A DNA stretch of 64,000 bases, taken from assembly GCF_029815055.1 (NCBI RefSeq), contig NZ_JAPPWA010000002.1, forward strand, positions 744,001 to 808,000, in the 5' to 3' direction. Below the pieces are notes generated by a model. It searched no databases and was not told the DNA's origin. It worked only from the letters and a program-made list of their open reading frames with translations. A program made the translations under genes and the position numbers. Positions 45,971-55,097 of the stretch are shown here, one piece after another. Within the stretch, counting starts at the first letter, position 1. The number at the start of each line of letters is the position of its first letter. This DNA is from Ignatzschineria sp. RMDPL8A. GTDB taxonomy: Bacteria; Pseudomonadota; Gammaproteobacteria; Cardiobacteriales; Wohlfahrtiimonadaceae.

Positions 45971-47551
45971 ATGACAAATACCATTGAAACATTACCATTA
46001 GGCGCGTCTGTGGGCGTGATTGGTGCCGGAACGATGGGGGAAGGCATTGCCCAAGTACTCCTGCAATCGGGCTATCAGGTCTTATTGTTTGATCAATCCT
46101 CATCGAGTGCGATTCGTGCGGAAGCTTCCATTGAGGCACGGCTTGCGCGCCTTGTTGAAAAAGGGATTCTCTCTTCTCAAGAGAAAAACCGAGCGCTTGC
46201 ATCACTTCAAGTCGTCAGCACCTTAGAGGCATTTCATAAAACAGAGCTGGTGATTGAAGCGATTGTCGAGAATTTAGAGGTTAAGCAGACCTTATTTAAG
46301 AGACTTGAGGAAATTGTGAATAACGAGACGATCTTGGCTTCCAATACTTCATCGATCTCAATTACCGCGATTGGATCGGCGTTGGCACATCCGGAGCGCC
46401 TTGCGGGCTGGCACTTTTTTAATCCTGCCCCGTTGATGAAACTGGTGGAGGTGGTATCCGGGCTTGCAACTGATCCAGCGATTGCCGAGACACTCTATAA
46501 AACCGCTGAAGCGTGTGGTAAAACGCCCGTTCATACAGCATCAACACCGGGATTTATTGTCAATCGAGTGGCGCGTCCCTTTTATGCTGAGGCGCTCCGC
46601 GTGATGCAAGAGTCAAAGGCTCATGTGGCGGAAATTGATCAGCTCTTTAGAGAGAGTGGCAACTTTAAGATGGGGCCTTTTGAGCTAATGGATCTGATTG
46701 GCAATGACGTCAATTACAGTGTGACGGAATCGGTGTGGCAAGCATTTTATTACGATGCACGTTTTACCCCATCGCTGATCCAAAAATCCTATGTTGATGC
46801 AGGGTTTTATGGGCGAAAAACGGGGCGAGGATTTTACCGTTACGAAAAAGAGAGTGGTGGTGCGCTTCGAAAAGTGATTGCCGATCAGCGGGAGTCTGCC
46901 CAAAAGCGTGTGAGTCAGAGCGTTTTACCGGCGATCAGACTCAATCAGCTCTCCCCTTTTTATACGGCGTGGATCGAGCGTTTTAACAGAGCAGGAGTTG
47001 AGCCTCATTTAATTGAGACCATTTCCGATGAGTCGGCACCTTTTATGACAATCGGTGAGGCTGAATGCTTTATTACAAAAGGCATTACCGCAACGGAAGT
47101 GGCGTATACGCGCCAAACCCAATCTGTGGTCATGCTTGATTTGGCAAGGGATTATAGAGAAGCGAAATCGATCGGAGTGAGCCGCAGCAAGAACTGTCTT
47201 GAGGCTAATTTTGAAGCGGTGTTAGCGGTGTTAACGGCACTTGAGTTTAATGTTGTTGAGCTTGATGATCTGCCGGGGATGCTGGTGATGCGAACCGTTG
47301 CAATGCTCGTCAATGAAGCATCCGACACAGTTCATCAAGGCGTGAGCACGATTGCAGAGGTCGATACCGCGATGACGCTAGGGGTGAATTATCCCCAAGG
47401 CCTGTTTGATTGGGCGGATCAGATCGGTACAGGCTACCTATGCGATCTATTAAACAATCTGCATCAGCGTTACGGTGATCCTCGTTATCGATTATCCCCA
47501 CTGTTACAGCACTATTTATATTCAGGGAGACCCTTTTATGATGAAACCTAA
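45971..47551 (+). CDS. paaH: 3-hydroxyadipyl-CoA dehydrogenase PaaH
   Basis: A 526-residue NAD-dependent 3-hydroxyacyl-CoA dehydrogenase. The NAD fold begins VGVIGAGTMGEGIAQVLLQSG. It continues with the catalytic HFFNPAPLMKLVEVV and NRVARPFYAEALRV. A second, degenerate dehydrogenase C-terminal domain follows (MTLGVNYPQGLFDWADQIG), as is normal for PaaH. The ATG at 45971 or a GTG at 45965 could be the start. The end overlaps paaI by 14 bp. Confidence 0.92.
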   Translation: MTNTIETLPLGASVGVIGAGTMGEGIAQVLLQSGYQVLLFDQSSSSAIRAEASIEARLARLVEKGILSSQEKNRALASLQVVSTLEAFHKTELVIEAIVENLEVKQTLFKRLEEIVNNETILASNTSSISITAIGSALAHPERLAGWHFFNPAPLMKLVEVVSGLATDPAIAETLYKTAEACGKTPVHTASTPGFIVNRVARPFYAEALRVMQESKAHVAEIDQLFRESGNFKMGPFELMDLIGNDVNYSVTESVWQAFYYDARFTPSLIQKSYVDAGFYGRKTGRGFYRYEKESGGALRKVIADQRESAQKRVSQSVLPAIRLNQLSPFYTAWIERFNRAGVEPHLIETISDESAPFMTIGEAECFITKGITATEVAYTRQTQSVVMLDLARDYREAKSIGVSRSKNCLEANFEAVLAVLTALEFNVVELDDLPGMLVMRTVAMLVNEASDTVHQGVSTIAEVDTAMTLGVNYPQGLFDWADQIGTGYLCDLLNNLHQRYGDPRYRLSPLLQHYLYSGRPFYDET

Positions 47552-47987
47552 TGAGATATTAGAGAGCCCTCAAGCCACGGCGGAAGCGTGCGTTTCGATC
47601 ATGCGTGACCATGAGAATTTTCCAACCTATTTGAAGGTTGAACTCTTAAACACCGCACCGGGTGAGGCAATCGGCACGATGGTGATTGAGAGCTTTATGT
47701 TAAATGGCCATCAAACGTGTCACGGTGGCGTTATCTTCAGCTTTGCCGATACGATCTTTGCCTATGCTTGCAATAATCGTAATCAGAAAATGGTGAGCTC
47801 GGGATGTTCCATTGATTTTATGGCGCCCGCCTTCTTAGGAGACCAATTAACTGCACGGGCAGAAACGACGGTACAGGCGGGGCGAAATGGCATTTATGAC
47901 GTTGTCGTAACCAATCAAAACGAGCAAATTATCGCCGTTTTTCGAGGAAAAAGCCGCACTATTCCGGGCCTTTATATTGAGGCGTAG
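47538..47987 (+). CDS. paaI: Phenylacetyl-CoA thioesterase PaaI
   Basis: A 149-residue hot-dog-fold thioesterase. It releases CoA from stalled ring-hydroxylated phenylacetyl-CoA intermediates. It shows LNGHQTCHGGVIFSFADTIFAYA (catalytic Asp in the helix) and IDFMAPAFLGDQLTA. GGGAGA is 8 bases before the ATG at 47538. It starts inside the end of paaH. Confidence 0.92.
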   Translation: MMKPNEILESPQATAEACVSIMRDHENFPTYLKVELLNTAPGEAIGTMVIESFMLNGHQTCHGGVIFSFADTIFAYACNNRNQKMVSSGCSIDFMAPAFLGDQLTARAETTVQAGRNGIYDVVVTNQNEQIIAVFRGKSRTIPGLYIEA

Positions 47988-48098
47988 CTCGCCTTAAGCA
48001 CGATTAAACCACGGTTTAAAAGTAGTCGTAATCACGATAATAACAATACTAATAAGACTTATAAGAATAATACTAATAATGACAAAGAGGACGATATC

Positions 48099-49430
48099 AT
48101 GGATAAACCATTAGGATTACACGCAATTGAACACGCAAGTCGCGATGAGATTACCGCGCTCCAATTAACGCGTTTAAAAGAGACGCTCCACAATGCGTAT
48201 AACAATGTTCCTTATCACCGTGCGCGATTTGATGAAGCCGGTGTGCATCCAGATGATCTAAAGACGTTGGAGGATCTCAAAAAATTTCCAACGATGAATA
48301 AACAGTCGCTCCGTGAAACTTATCCCTACGGCCTATTTGCGGTGCCAAAAGAGAAAATTGTGCGCCTACACGCCTCCTCAGGAACGACGGGAAAACCCAT
48401 TGTGGTGGGCTATACCAAAAATGATATTGACCATTGGGCAGACCTGATTGCGCGTTCGATCTATGCGGCGGGTGGCCGTCCGGGCGATACCTTACAAAAT
48501 GCCTATGGTTATGGGTTATTTACTGGGGGACTTGGAGCCCATTATGGCGGTGAACGCTTAGGAACGGTGGTTGTACCGATTTCTGGCGGGAATACTGAGC
48601 GTCAAGTGCAATCGATTGTGGATTTTAAGAGCGATATTTTAATGTCGACGCCATCATATGCACTCGTGGTGGCGGAAGAGTTGATTCGTCAGGGTTTTTC
48701 ACCATCAGACATTCCCTTAAAAATTGGAATTTTTGGCGCAGAACCGTGGACCGGTGATATGCGTAACGCTCTGGAGGAGCAACTAGGCATTGATGCGCTC
48801 AATATCTATGGACTCACTGAAGTGATGGGGCCGGGCGTTGCTTCAGAGTGCGTTGAATCGAAAGATGGCCCTGTGATTTGGGAAGATCATTTCTTAGTTG
48901 AAGTGATCGATCCTGAAACCGGCGAGGTATTGCCAGATGGTGAGGTCGGTGAGCTTGTCTTTACCTCTCTCACTAAAGAGGCCTTCCCGGTGATTCGTTT
49001 CCAAACGCGCGATTTAGCCAGCGTTTTACCGCCAACATCACGGGCATTTAGACGGATTGGTCCAATGGCAGGGCGCATTGATGACATGTTGATTATCCGC
49101 GGGGTGAATGTGTTCCCAACGCAGATCGAAGAGTATATTTTGCAAACGCAAGAGCTCTCTGGCAACTACCTTATCGAGGTCAATCGTGATGGCATTTTAG
49201 ATACGATTGAGGTGAAGTGCGAACTCAAACAGATTAATGAAGCCCTCTTTAATAATCCTCAATATACCCGCCGAATTGCGCGCCACTTACAGCGCCTCAT
49301 TAAAAATAATGTCGGCGTTTCGGCAAACATTGATATTGTTGCATTTGGCTCGATTCCACGCTCTGAGGGTAAAGCTAAACGTGTGGTGGATCATCGTCAT
49401 ATTTATGCGGCAAATGGAGCAGTACTATGA
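48099..49430 (+). CDS. paaK: Phenylacetate-CoA ligase PaaK
   Basis: A 443-residue adenylate-forming enzyme that activates phenylacetate with ATP and CoA, the first step of the pathway. The P-loop-like motif is HASSGTTGKPIVVGYT. Further motifs are NIYGLTEVMGPGVASEC, TRDLASV and the C-terminal hinge GRIDDMLIIRGVNVFPTQIE. It is preceded by a 111-bp gap and AAAGAGGA. The stop overlaps paaJ (ATGA). Confidence 0.95.
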   Translation: MDKPLGLHAIEHASRDEITALQLTRLKETLHNAYNNVPYHRARFDEAGVHPDDLKTLEDLKKFPTMNKQSLRETYPYGLFAVPKEKIVRLHASSGTTGKPIVVGYTKNDIDHWADLIARSIYAAGGRPGDTLQNAYGYGLFTGGLGAHYGGERLGTVVVPISGGNTERQVQSIVDFKSDILMSTPSYALVVAEELIRQGFSPSDIPLKIGIFGAEPWTGDMRNALEEQLGIDALNIYGLTEVMGPGVASECVESKDGPVIWEDHFLVEVIDPETGEVLPDGEVGELVFTSLTKEAFPVIRFQTRDLASVLPPTSRAFRRIGPMAGRIDDMLIIRGVNVFPTQIEEYILQTQELSGNYLIEVNRDGILDTIEVKCELKQINEALFNNPQYTRRIARHLQRLIKNNVGVSANIDIVAFGSIPRSEGKAKRVVDHRHIYAANGAVL

Positions 49431-50641
49431 GCATGATTAAAGAGGCTTATATTTGCGATGCGATCCGGACTCCGATTGGGCGTTATGGTGGGGCATTAGC
49501 CTCCATCCGCGCCGATGATTTGGCGGCGCTTCCGTTAATCGCACTACAAGAACGTCACCCGAATGTCGATTGGAAAGCGGTGGAAGATATTATTTTAGGG
49601 TGCGCCAATCAAGCCGGTGAAGATAACCGCAATGTGGCGCGTATGGCCGGATTACTGTCCGGGCTTCCGCTTGAGGTTCCTGGGACGACCATTAATCGAT
49701 TATGCGGCTCCGGAATGGATGCGGTGGGGATGGCGGCTCGTGCGATTAAGGCTGGCGATGCAGAGCTCTTAATTGCGGGCGGCGTTGAGAGCATGACCCG
49801 CGCGCCTTTTGTGCAAGCGAAGCAGGAAAAGGCTTGGGGCCGAGCAGCTGAATTGTACGATACCACCATTGGTTGGCGCTTTCCCAATCCTAAGATGGAG
49901 GCAGCCTTTGGTGTGCATACCATGCCGGAAACGGCGGATAATGTTGCCGCTGAGTTTACCGTCTCGCGAGAAGATCAGGATCTGTTTGCGCTTCGCTCTC
50001 AAGAGAAGTGGGTAGCTGCCGAACAAGCAGGAAAATTTCAAGATGAGATTATTCCGGTAACCATTGAGCGCCCAAGGCAAGAGCCTTATCTATTTGATAA
50101 AGATGAGCATCCTCGCCCCGATACTAATTTAGAAAAATTGGCGCGTCTAAAAGGCGTTAATGGCGCGGATTTAACGGTGACTGCGGGGAATGCGTCAGGC
50201 ATTAATGACGGTGCGTGCGCGCTTTTAATCGCCTCAAACGATGCGGTAGAGCGCTATGGCCTAATCCCTAAAGCCAAAATTGTAGCGATGGCGGCTCGCG
50301 GCGTTCGTCCAGAGGTGATGGGAATTGGCCCGATCCCTGCGGTCGAGGCGGTATTGGAAAAAGCAGGATTGACCTTAGATGATATCGATTTAATTGAGCT
50401 TAATGAGGCATTTGCGGCGCAATCGCTAGCGGTGATTCGCGGGCTTGGATTATCCGATGATGATCCGCGCATTAATCCCAACGGTGGTGCCATTGCGATG
50501 GGGCACCCTCTTGGAATGAGTGGCGCACGACTTGTCACAACGGCGATGTATGAGTTGATTCGCACCCAAAAACGCTATGCACTCTGCACGATGTGTATCG
50601 GGGTTGGGCAAGGAATCGCCATCATTATTGAGCGGGTGTAG
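49427..50641 (+). CDS. paaJ: 3-oxoadipyl-CoA thiolase PaaJ
   Basis: A 404-residue thiolase that releases acetyl-CoA and succinyl-CoA in the last step (and also cleaves 3-oxo-5,6-dehydrosuberyl-CoA). The nucleophile Cys is in TTINRLCGSGMDAV, with GGVESMTRAPF next. The second catalytic His is in NGGAIAMGHPLGMSGARL and the acid/base Cys is in ALCTMCIGVGQG. It overlaps paaK by 4 bp. Confidence 0.94.
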   Translation: MSMIKEAYICDAIRTPIGRYGGALASIRADDLAALPLIALQERHPNVDWKAVEDIILGCANQAGEDNRNVARMAGLLSGLPLEVPGTTINRLCGSGMDAVGMAARAIKAGDAELLIAGGVESMTRAPFVQAKQEKAWGRAAELYDTTIGWRFPNPKMEAAFGVHTMPETADNVAAEFTVSREDQDLFALRSQEKWVAAEQAGKFQDEIIPVTIERPRQEPYLFDKDEHPRPDTNLEKLARLKGVNGADLTVTAGNASGINDGACALLIASNDAVERYGLIPKAKIVAMAARGVRPEVMGIGPIPAVEAVLEKAGLTLDDIDLIELNEAFAAQSLAVIRGLGLSDDDPRINPNGGAIAMGHPLGMSGARLVTTAMYELIRTQKRYALCTMCIGVGQGIAIIIERV

Positions 50642-50650
50642 GAGGGCAGT

Positions 50651-51436
50651 ATGAATCACAATCACGAATCCTCAATTTTAATTGAGCAGGATGGAAAAGT
50701 GGGCATTATTACGCTCAATCGCCCCGAGGTTTTAAATGCTTTAAATGATGCGGTAGTGAGTGAAATCGCCAATGCGGTAGAGGCATTTGAAGCCAATGAT
50801 GCCATTCATTGCATCGTACTTGCAGGCTCTGAAAAGGCTTTTGCCGCCGGTGGTGATATTGATGAGATGCTCGGATTTTCCTTTGCAGATGTCTATCAGA
50901 TCGATTTTGTCAGCCACAATTGGAATCGTATTAAGCGTGCGCGTAAACCTCTAATTGCTGTCGTTTCGGGCTATGCCTTAGGTGGCGGGTGTGAGCTTGC
51001 GATGCTGTGCGACCTTGTTTTTGCAAGTGATACCGCTAAATTTGGCCAGCCTGAGATTACACTTGGAACGATGCCGGGCGCTGGAGGGACGCAACGATTA
51101 CCGCGAGCGATTGGTAAAGCTAAAGCGATGGATCTCTGTTTGACGGGGCGTTTTATGGATGCCCAAGAGGCTGAAAAGGCAGGGCTTGTAGCACGTATTT
51201 TCCCCGTTGCAACCCACTATGATGAGAGTTTAACCATCGTTAAAAAGATGGCGGAACACTCGCTTCCCGCGCTCATGATGGTCAAAGAGTCGGTCAATCG
51301 TGCCTTTGAGAGCGGGCTTTCTGATGGGCTTTGGTTTGAACGGCGCCTATTTCACAGCTCCTTTGCCCTTGAGGATCAAAAAGAGGGGATGCGCGCCTTT
51401 GTAGAAAAACGTAAAGCGCAATTTACCAATCGATAA
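50651..51436 (+). CDS. paaF: 2,3-dehydroadipyl-CoA hydratase PaaF
   Basis: A 261-residue enoyl-CoA hydratase. It shows LNRPEVLNALND, EKAFAAGGDIDEM, SGYALGGGCELAMLCD and the two catalytic Glu in FGQPEITLGTMPGAGGTQRL. Strong likeness to Escherichia coli PaaF and the neighbours support the role. AGGAGGG is 7 bases before the ATG. Confidence 0.92.
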   Translation: MNHNHESSILIEQDGKVGIITLNRPEVLNALNDAVVSEIANAVEAFEANDAIHCIVLAGSEKAFAAGGDIDEMLGFSFADVYQIDFVSHNWNRIKRARKPLIAVVSGYALGGGCELAMLCDLVFASDTAKFGQPEITLGTMPGAGGTQRLPRAIGKAKAMDLCLTGRFMDAQEAEKAGLVARIFPVATHYDESLTIVKKMAEHSLPALMMVKESVNRAFESGLSDGLWFERRLFHSSFALEDQKEGMRAFVEKRKAQFTNR

Positions 51437-51443
51437 GCAGGGG

Positions 51444-52235
51444 GTGGATGTGTATCAAACATTAGAGGTTGAAAAAAAATCCGGCGTAACCACGCTATGG
51501 ATGGATCGCCCAGAGGTCTATAACGCCTTTGATGAGCGCTTAATTGCTGAATTATCGGCGGTTTTAACCGAGCTTGAATCCGATGCCGAGACTAAAATTT
51601 TGGTGTTAGCGGGGCGCGGAAAGCATTTTTCTGCAGGGGCAGATCTCAATTGGATGAAGCGTGCGGCGATGATGAGCGATGAGGAGAATCTTGCGGATGC
51701 GAAACGGTTTGCCTCGATGCTCTATCAATTAGCCCATTTTCCCAAACCGACGATTGCTCGAATCCAAGGCGCGGCGTTAGGAGGCGGGACGGGGCTGGCT
51801 GCCGCCTGTCATATTGCAATTGCAGCGGAGAATGCGCGATTTGCTACATCGGAGGTGAAGTTTGGCATTATCCCGGCGGTGATTAGCCCTTATGTGCTCC
51901 GAGCTATTGGGGGGCGAGAGGCGATGCGCTATTTCCAAACGGCTGAAATCATCAGTGCCGATGAGGCGTTGCGCATCCATCTTATTCATCAGGTGGTGCC
52001 GTTAGAAACCCTTGATGAGGCGATCACAGGCATGGCCGACTCCCTTAAAATCGGAGGTCCACGTGCCCAAAGAGCGGCTTTAGAACTGATTCAGAGTATT
52101 GGCAATATGCCACTTGATGAGGCGGTGATTGAGGCAACAGCAAAGCGGATCACAGCGCAACGAAATACCGATGAAGCGCGAGAAGGAATGGACGCTTTTT
52201 TTGAAAAGCGATCGCCCAATTGGATCCATTCTTAA
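51444..52235 (+). CDS. Extra crotonase-fold enzyme (enoyl-CoA hydratase, methylglutaconyl-CoA hydratase-like)
   Basis: A 263-residue crotonase beyond the standard paa set. It shows HFSAGADLNWMKRAA, which is characteristic of methylglutaconyl-CoA hydratases of leucine breakdown. QGAALGGGTGLAAACHIAI and the FATSEVKFGIIPAVISPYVL region with a Glu in the active position follow. The start is GTG at 51444 (or GTG at 51450), 7 bp after paaF, so it is in the operon. It may supply the hydratase step missing from PaaN, or handle another acyl-CoA. Function is inferred only from context. Confidence 0.8.
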   Translation: MDVYQTLEVEKKSGVTTLWMDRPEVYNAFDERLIAELSAVLTELESDAETKILVLAGRGKHFSAGADLNWMKRAAMMSDEENLADAKRFASMLYQLAHFPKPTIARIQGAALGGGTGLAAACHIAIAAENARFATSEVKFGIIPAVISPYVLRAIGGREAMRYFQTAEIISADEALRIHLIHQVVPLETLDEAITGMADSLKIGGPRAQRAALELIQSIGNMPLDEAVIEATAKRITAQRNTDEAREGMDAFFEKRSPNWIHS

Positions 52236-52302
52236 GATTAAAAACCATAACAACAAAAACAATTATTAATCATCATTAATCGAAACCGATAAGGAGGAAT
52301 CG

Positions 52303-53325
52303 ATGTATACACAAGCATTAAGTATTCCAGAGGATAAGCAGGTTCAAGCCCTTGAAAAAGCGGCCGTTCATGAAGATCCTAAACAGCTTGAGCATTTTCA
52401 AGCACGCATTGATGCCGATGGTCGAATCGAGCCACAAGAGTGGATGCCAGAGGCCTATCGTAAAACATTAATTCGTCAAATTAGTCAGCATGCACACAGT
52501 GAAGTGGTGGGAATGTTGCCGGAAGGGAACTGGATTTTGCGCGCGCCAAGCCTTAAACGCAAAGTGATTTTAATCGCCAAAGTGCAAGATGAGGGTGGGC
52601 ACGGGCTCTATCTCTATTCCGCGGCGGAGACCTTAGGCATTAGCCGTGATGAGCTTATTGAACAGCTTCACAGTGGGCGGGCAAAATATAGTTCCATCTT
52701 CAATTATCCAACGCTTTCATGGGCAGATGTCGGAGTGATTGGCTGGCTTGTTGATGGGGCGGCGATTATGAATCAGATTCCCCTGTGTCGCTGTTCTTAT
52801 GGGCCGTATGCGCGGGCGATGATCCGGATTTGTAAGGAGGAATCGTTTCATCAGCGCCAAGGATATGAGGCATTATTAGCGCTTATGGAGGGTTCGCCTG
52901 AACAGCACGAAATGGTGCAAGATGCGGTGAATCGTTGGTGGTGGAAGTGCCTTGCTATGTTTGGGCCTCCCGATAGTGAAAGTACCCATAGTGCGCTCGG
53001 GATGAAGTGGGGCATTAAGCGTTTTACCAATGATGATCTGCGCCAAAAGTTTGTCGATGCAACCGTGCCTCAAGCGGAAGTATTGGGCATTACTATTCCC
53101 GATCCGGATCTTAAATGGAACGAAGCGCGGGGCCATTATGATTTTGGCGAGATCGATTGGGATGAGTTTTGGGCAACAGTAAAAGGCGAGGGGCCTTGCA
53201 ATCACGACCGCTTACGGACGCGCGTGAAAGCCTATGAAAATGGTGCGTGGGTTCGCGAAGGGGCACTTGCCTATGCGGAAAAAAACGCTCAAAGAGACGC
53301 ATCAGCCACAGAGATGGCGGGATAA
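52303..53325 (+). CDS. paaA: Phenylacetyl-CoA epoxidase subunit PaaA (catalytic di-iron subunit)
   Basis: A 340-residue di-iron oxygenase subunit that epoxidises the phenylacetyl-CoA ring. Two E-x-x-H iron-binding motifs are visible: [13 protein letters not shown] and [14 protein letters not shown]. The C-terminal region [19 protein letters not shown] is typical of PaaA. GGAGGAAT lies before the ATG. A 67-bp gap separates it from the crotonase gene. Confidence 0.96.
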   Translation: MYTQALSIPEDKQVQALEKAAVHEDPKQLEHFQARIDADGRIEPQEWMPEAYRKTLIRQISQHAHSEVVGMLPEGNWILRAPSLKRKVILIAKVQDEGGHGLYLYSAAETLGISRDELIEQLHSGRAKYSSIFNYPTLSWADVGVIGWLVDGAAIMNQIPLCRCSYGPYARAMIRICKEESFHQRQGYEALLALMEGSPEQHEMVQDAVNRWWWKCLAMFGPPDSESTHSALGMKWGIKRFTNDDLRQKFVDATVPQAEVLGITIPDPDLKWNEARGHYDFGEIDWDEFWATVKGEGPCNHDRLRTRVKAYENGAWVREGALAYAEKNAQRDASATEMAG

Positions 53326-53410
53326 GAAGGGGGTTCTCTTCCTATCTAAATAAAACCAAAATACAAACTAAAAACAATAAAAATAGAGATATATCCAAAG
53401 GAGAATTTGT

Positions 53411-53704
53411 ATGAAACCTGCATTAAAAGAGTGGCCTTTATGGGAAGTATTTGTTCGCAGTAAACAAGGATTGGAGCATAAACATTGTGGCAGTCTTCAT
53501 GCCTCCGATGCGGTTCAAGCGCTTGAGATGGCGCGCGATGTCTATACAAGACGCCAAGAGGGGGTAAGCATTTGGGTGGTGCCTTCTAAACTGATTACCG
53601 CAAGCCAGCCCGATGAAAAAGGTGAATTATTTGACCCATCAAATGACAAAATCTATCGTCATCCAACGTTTTACACCATTCCAGAAAAAGTGGGGTACAT
53701 GTAA
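53411..53704 (+). CDS. paaB: Phenylacetyl-CoA epoxidase subunit PaaB
   Basis: A 97-residue subunit that bridges the PaaAC dimers. It shows EWPLWEVFVRSKQGLEHKH, GSLHASDAVQALEMARDVYTRR and the closing HPTFYTIPEKVGYM, all typical. AAAGGAG is 8 bases before the ATG. The stop overlaps a possible paaC ATG at 53704. Confidence 0.94.
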   Translation: MKPALKEWPLWEVFVRSKQGLEHKHCGSLHASDAVQALEMARDVYTRRQEGVSIWVVPSKLITASQPDEKGELFDPSNDKIYRHPTFYTIPEKVGYM

Positions 53705-53754
53705 TGAAAAAGACGAATAATCACGGAAACAGTTTAGTGAATGAAGGGGATCGC

Positions 53755-54531
53755 ATGAAATATGAATATCTCCTCCATTTGGCGGATAACGCCCTTATTT
53801 TGGGGCAACGTAATGCGGAGTGGTGCGGGCAAGGTCCGGTGATTGAAGAGGATATTGCGATGGCCAATATCAGCCTAGATCTGATTGGTCAGGCGCGTAT
53901 GCTCTATCAATATGCGGCAACGCTGCGAGCAGACGAGGTAACGGAAGATACGCTAGCCTATTTTCGGCACGAGCGGGAGTTTCGTAACTATACGTTATTG
54001 GAATTACCGCATCATATTGCATACTCTTCCTATATGACGACCGATAAAGATTACGCCTACACCATTGTGCGCAACTATCTGTATAGCACTTTGATGGTCT
54101 TGCTTTGGAATGAGCTGAGCGATTCCAACGATGAAACCTTAAAAGCGATTGCCGAAAAGAGCATTAAAGAGGCGCAATATCACCTGAGGCATTCAAGCGG
54201 ATGGTTGCAGCGTTTAGGCGATGGCACAGAGGAGTCTCATCAGAAAATGCAATCGGCGTTAGATGCACTTTTTCATTATACGCAGGAGTTTTGGCAAGAT
54301 GCAGACTTTGAAACGGCCGCAAATTTGGAAGGATTTGGGGTGCTGCCTTCAACCTTAAAAGCGAGCTGGGAGGAGGCGGTGAGCACAACCGTTACCGCGT
54401 CAACCTTAACGCTCCCCGAGGCTACGGGCTTTATTACCCAAGGGAAAGTGTGCTACCACTCTGAGTATTTAGGTCCTTTATTAGCCGAGATGCAATATGT
54501 GGCTCGGAGTTATCCTGATGGAAATTGGTGA
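53755..54531 (+). CDS. paaC: Phenylacetyl-CoA epoxidase subunit PaaC (structural subunit)
   Basis: A ferritin-fold partner of PaaA, 258 residues from this start. It shows YLLHLADNALILGQRNAEWCG, SLDLIGQARMLYQYAA and EAQYHLRHSSGWLQRLGDGT. The ATG at 53755 with AGGGGA upstream aligns with the family N-terminus. An in-frame ATG at 53704 would add 17 polar residues and would couple directly to paaB, and it cannot be excluded. The stop overlaps the paaD start (TGATG). Confidence 0.92.
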   Translation: MKYEYLLHLADNALILGQRNAEWCGQGPVIEEDIAMANISLDLIGQARMLYQYAATLRADEVTEDTLAYFRHEREFRNYTLLELPHHIAYSSYMTTDKDYAYTIVRNYLYSTLMVLLWNELSDSNDETLKAIAEKSIKEAQYHLRHSSGWLQRLGDGTEESHQKMQSALDALFHYTQEFWQDADFETAANLEGFGVLPSTLKASWEEAVSTTVTASTLTLPEATGFITQGKVCYHSEYLGPLLAEMQYVARSYPDGNW

Positions 54532-55064
54532 TGAGTATGATTGCAAACGAGATGAACCGACATGCGTCAGAGATTACCGAAATCTGGGCGATTTTAGAGG
54601 CGGTCAAAGACCCTGAAATCCCGGTGATCTCTCTGCGTGAACTCGGTATTTTACGAGAGGTCTCCTATGATAATGGCGAGTGGGTTGTGGTGATTACGCC
54701 CACCTACAGTGGTTGCCCCGCAATGGAGCAGATCGAGGATGATATTGTTGCAGAGCTTGCAAAAAATGCGATCCAAAATGTGCGCGTTGAAACGGTATTA
54801 TCGCCCGCTTGGAGCACCGATTGGATGACAGAGAGTGGCCGTGCAAAACTTAAAGCCTATGGCATTGCGCCTCCAGAAAAACAGTGTGGGAAAACCATTC
54901 AGATCGTCCATTTTGAACGGCATTATGAGACAGAGTCTGTTGAGTGTCCCCATTGCGGTTCAAACAATACGGTTGTAACGTCTGAATTTGGTTCGACGTC
55001 GTGTAAAGCGCTCTATCGTTGCCAAACATGCCACGAGCCATTCGATTATTTTAAGCCTCATTAA
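54531..55064 (+). CDS. paaD: Phenylacetyl-CoA epoxidase assembly protein PaaD
   Basis: A 177-residue MIP18/DUF59-family protein implicated in iron-sulfur maturation for PaaE or the complex. The DUF59 part shows VKDPEIPVISLRELGILREV and TPTYSGCPAMEQIEDDI. A C-terminal zinc-ribbon-like region has CPHCGS and CQTC pairs. The start at 54531 overlaps the paaC stop; the two codons upstream (a GTG) are an alternative. Confidence 0.92.
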   Translation: MSMIANEMNRHASEITEIWAILEAVKDPEIPVISLRELGILREVSYDNGEWVVVITPTYSGCPAMEQIEDDIVAELAKNAIQNVRVETVLSPAWSTDWMTESGRAKLKAYGIAPPEKQCGKTIQIVHFERHYETESVECPHCGSNNTVVTSEFGSTSCKALYRCQTCHEPFDYFKPH

Positions 55065-55097
55065 AAACAATAATAATTTAACAAAGGAGGTATGAAG

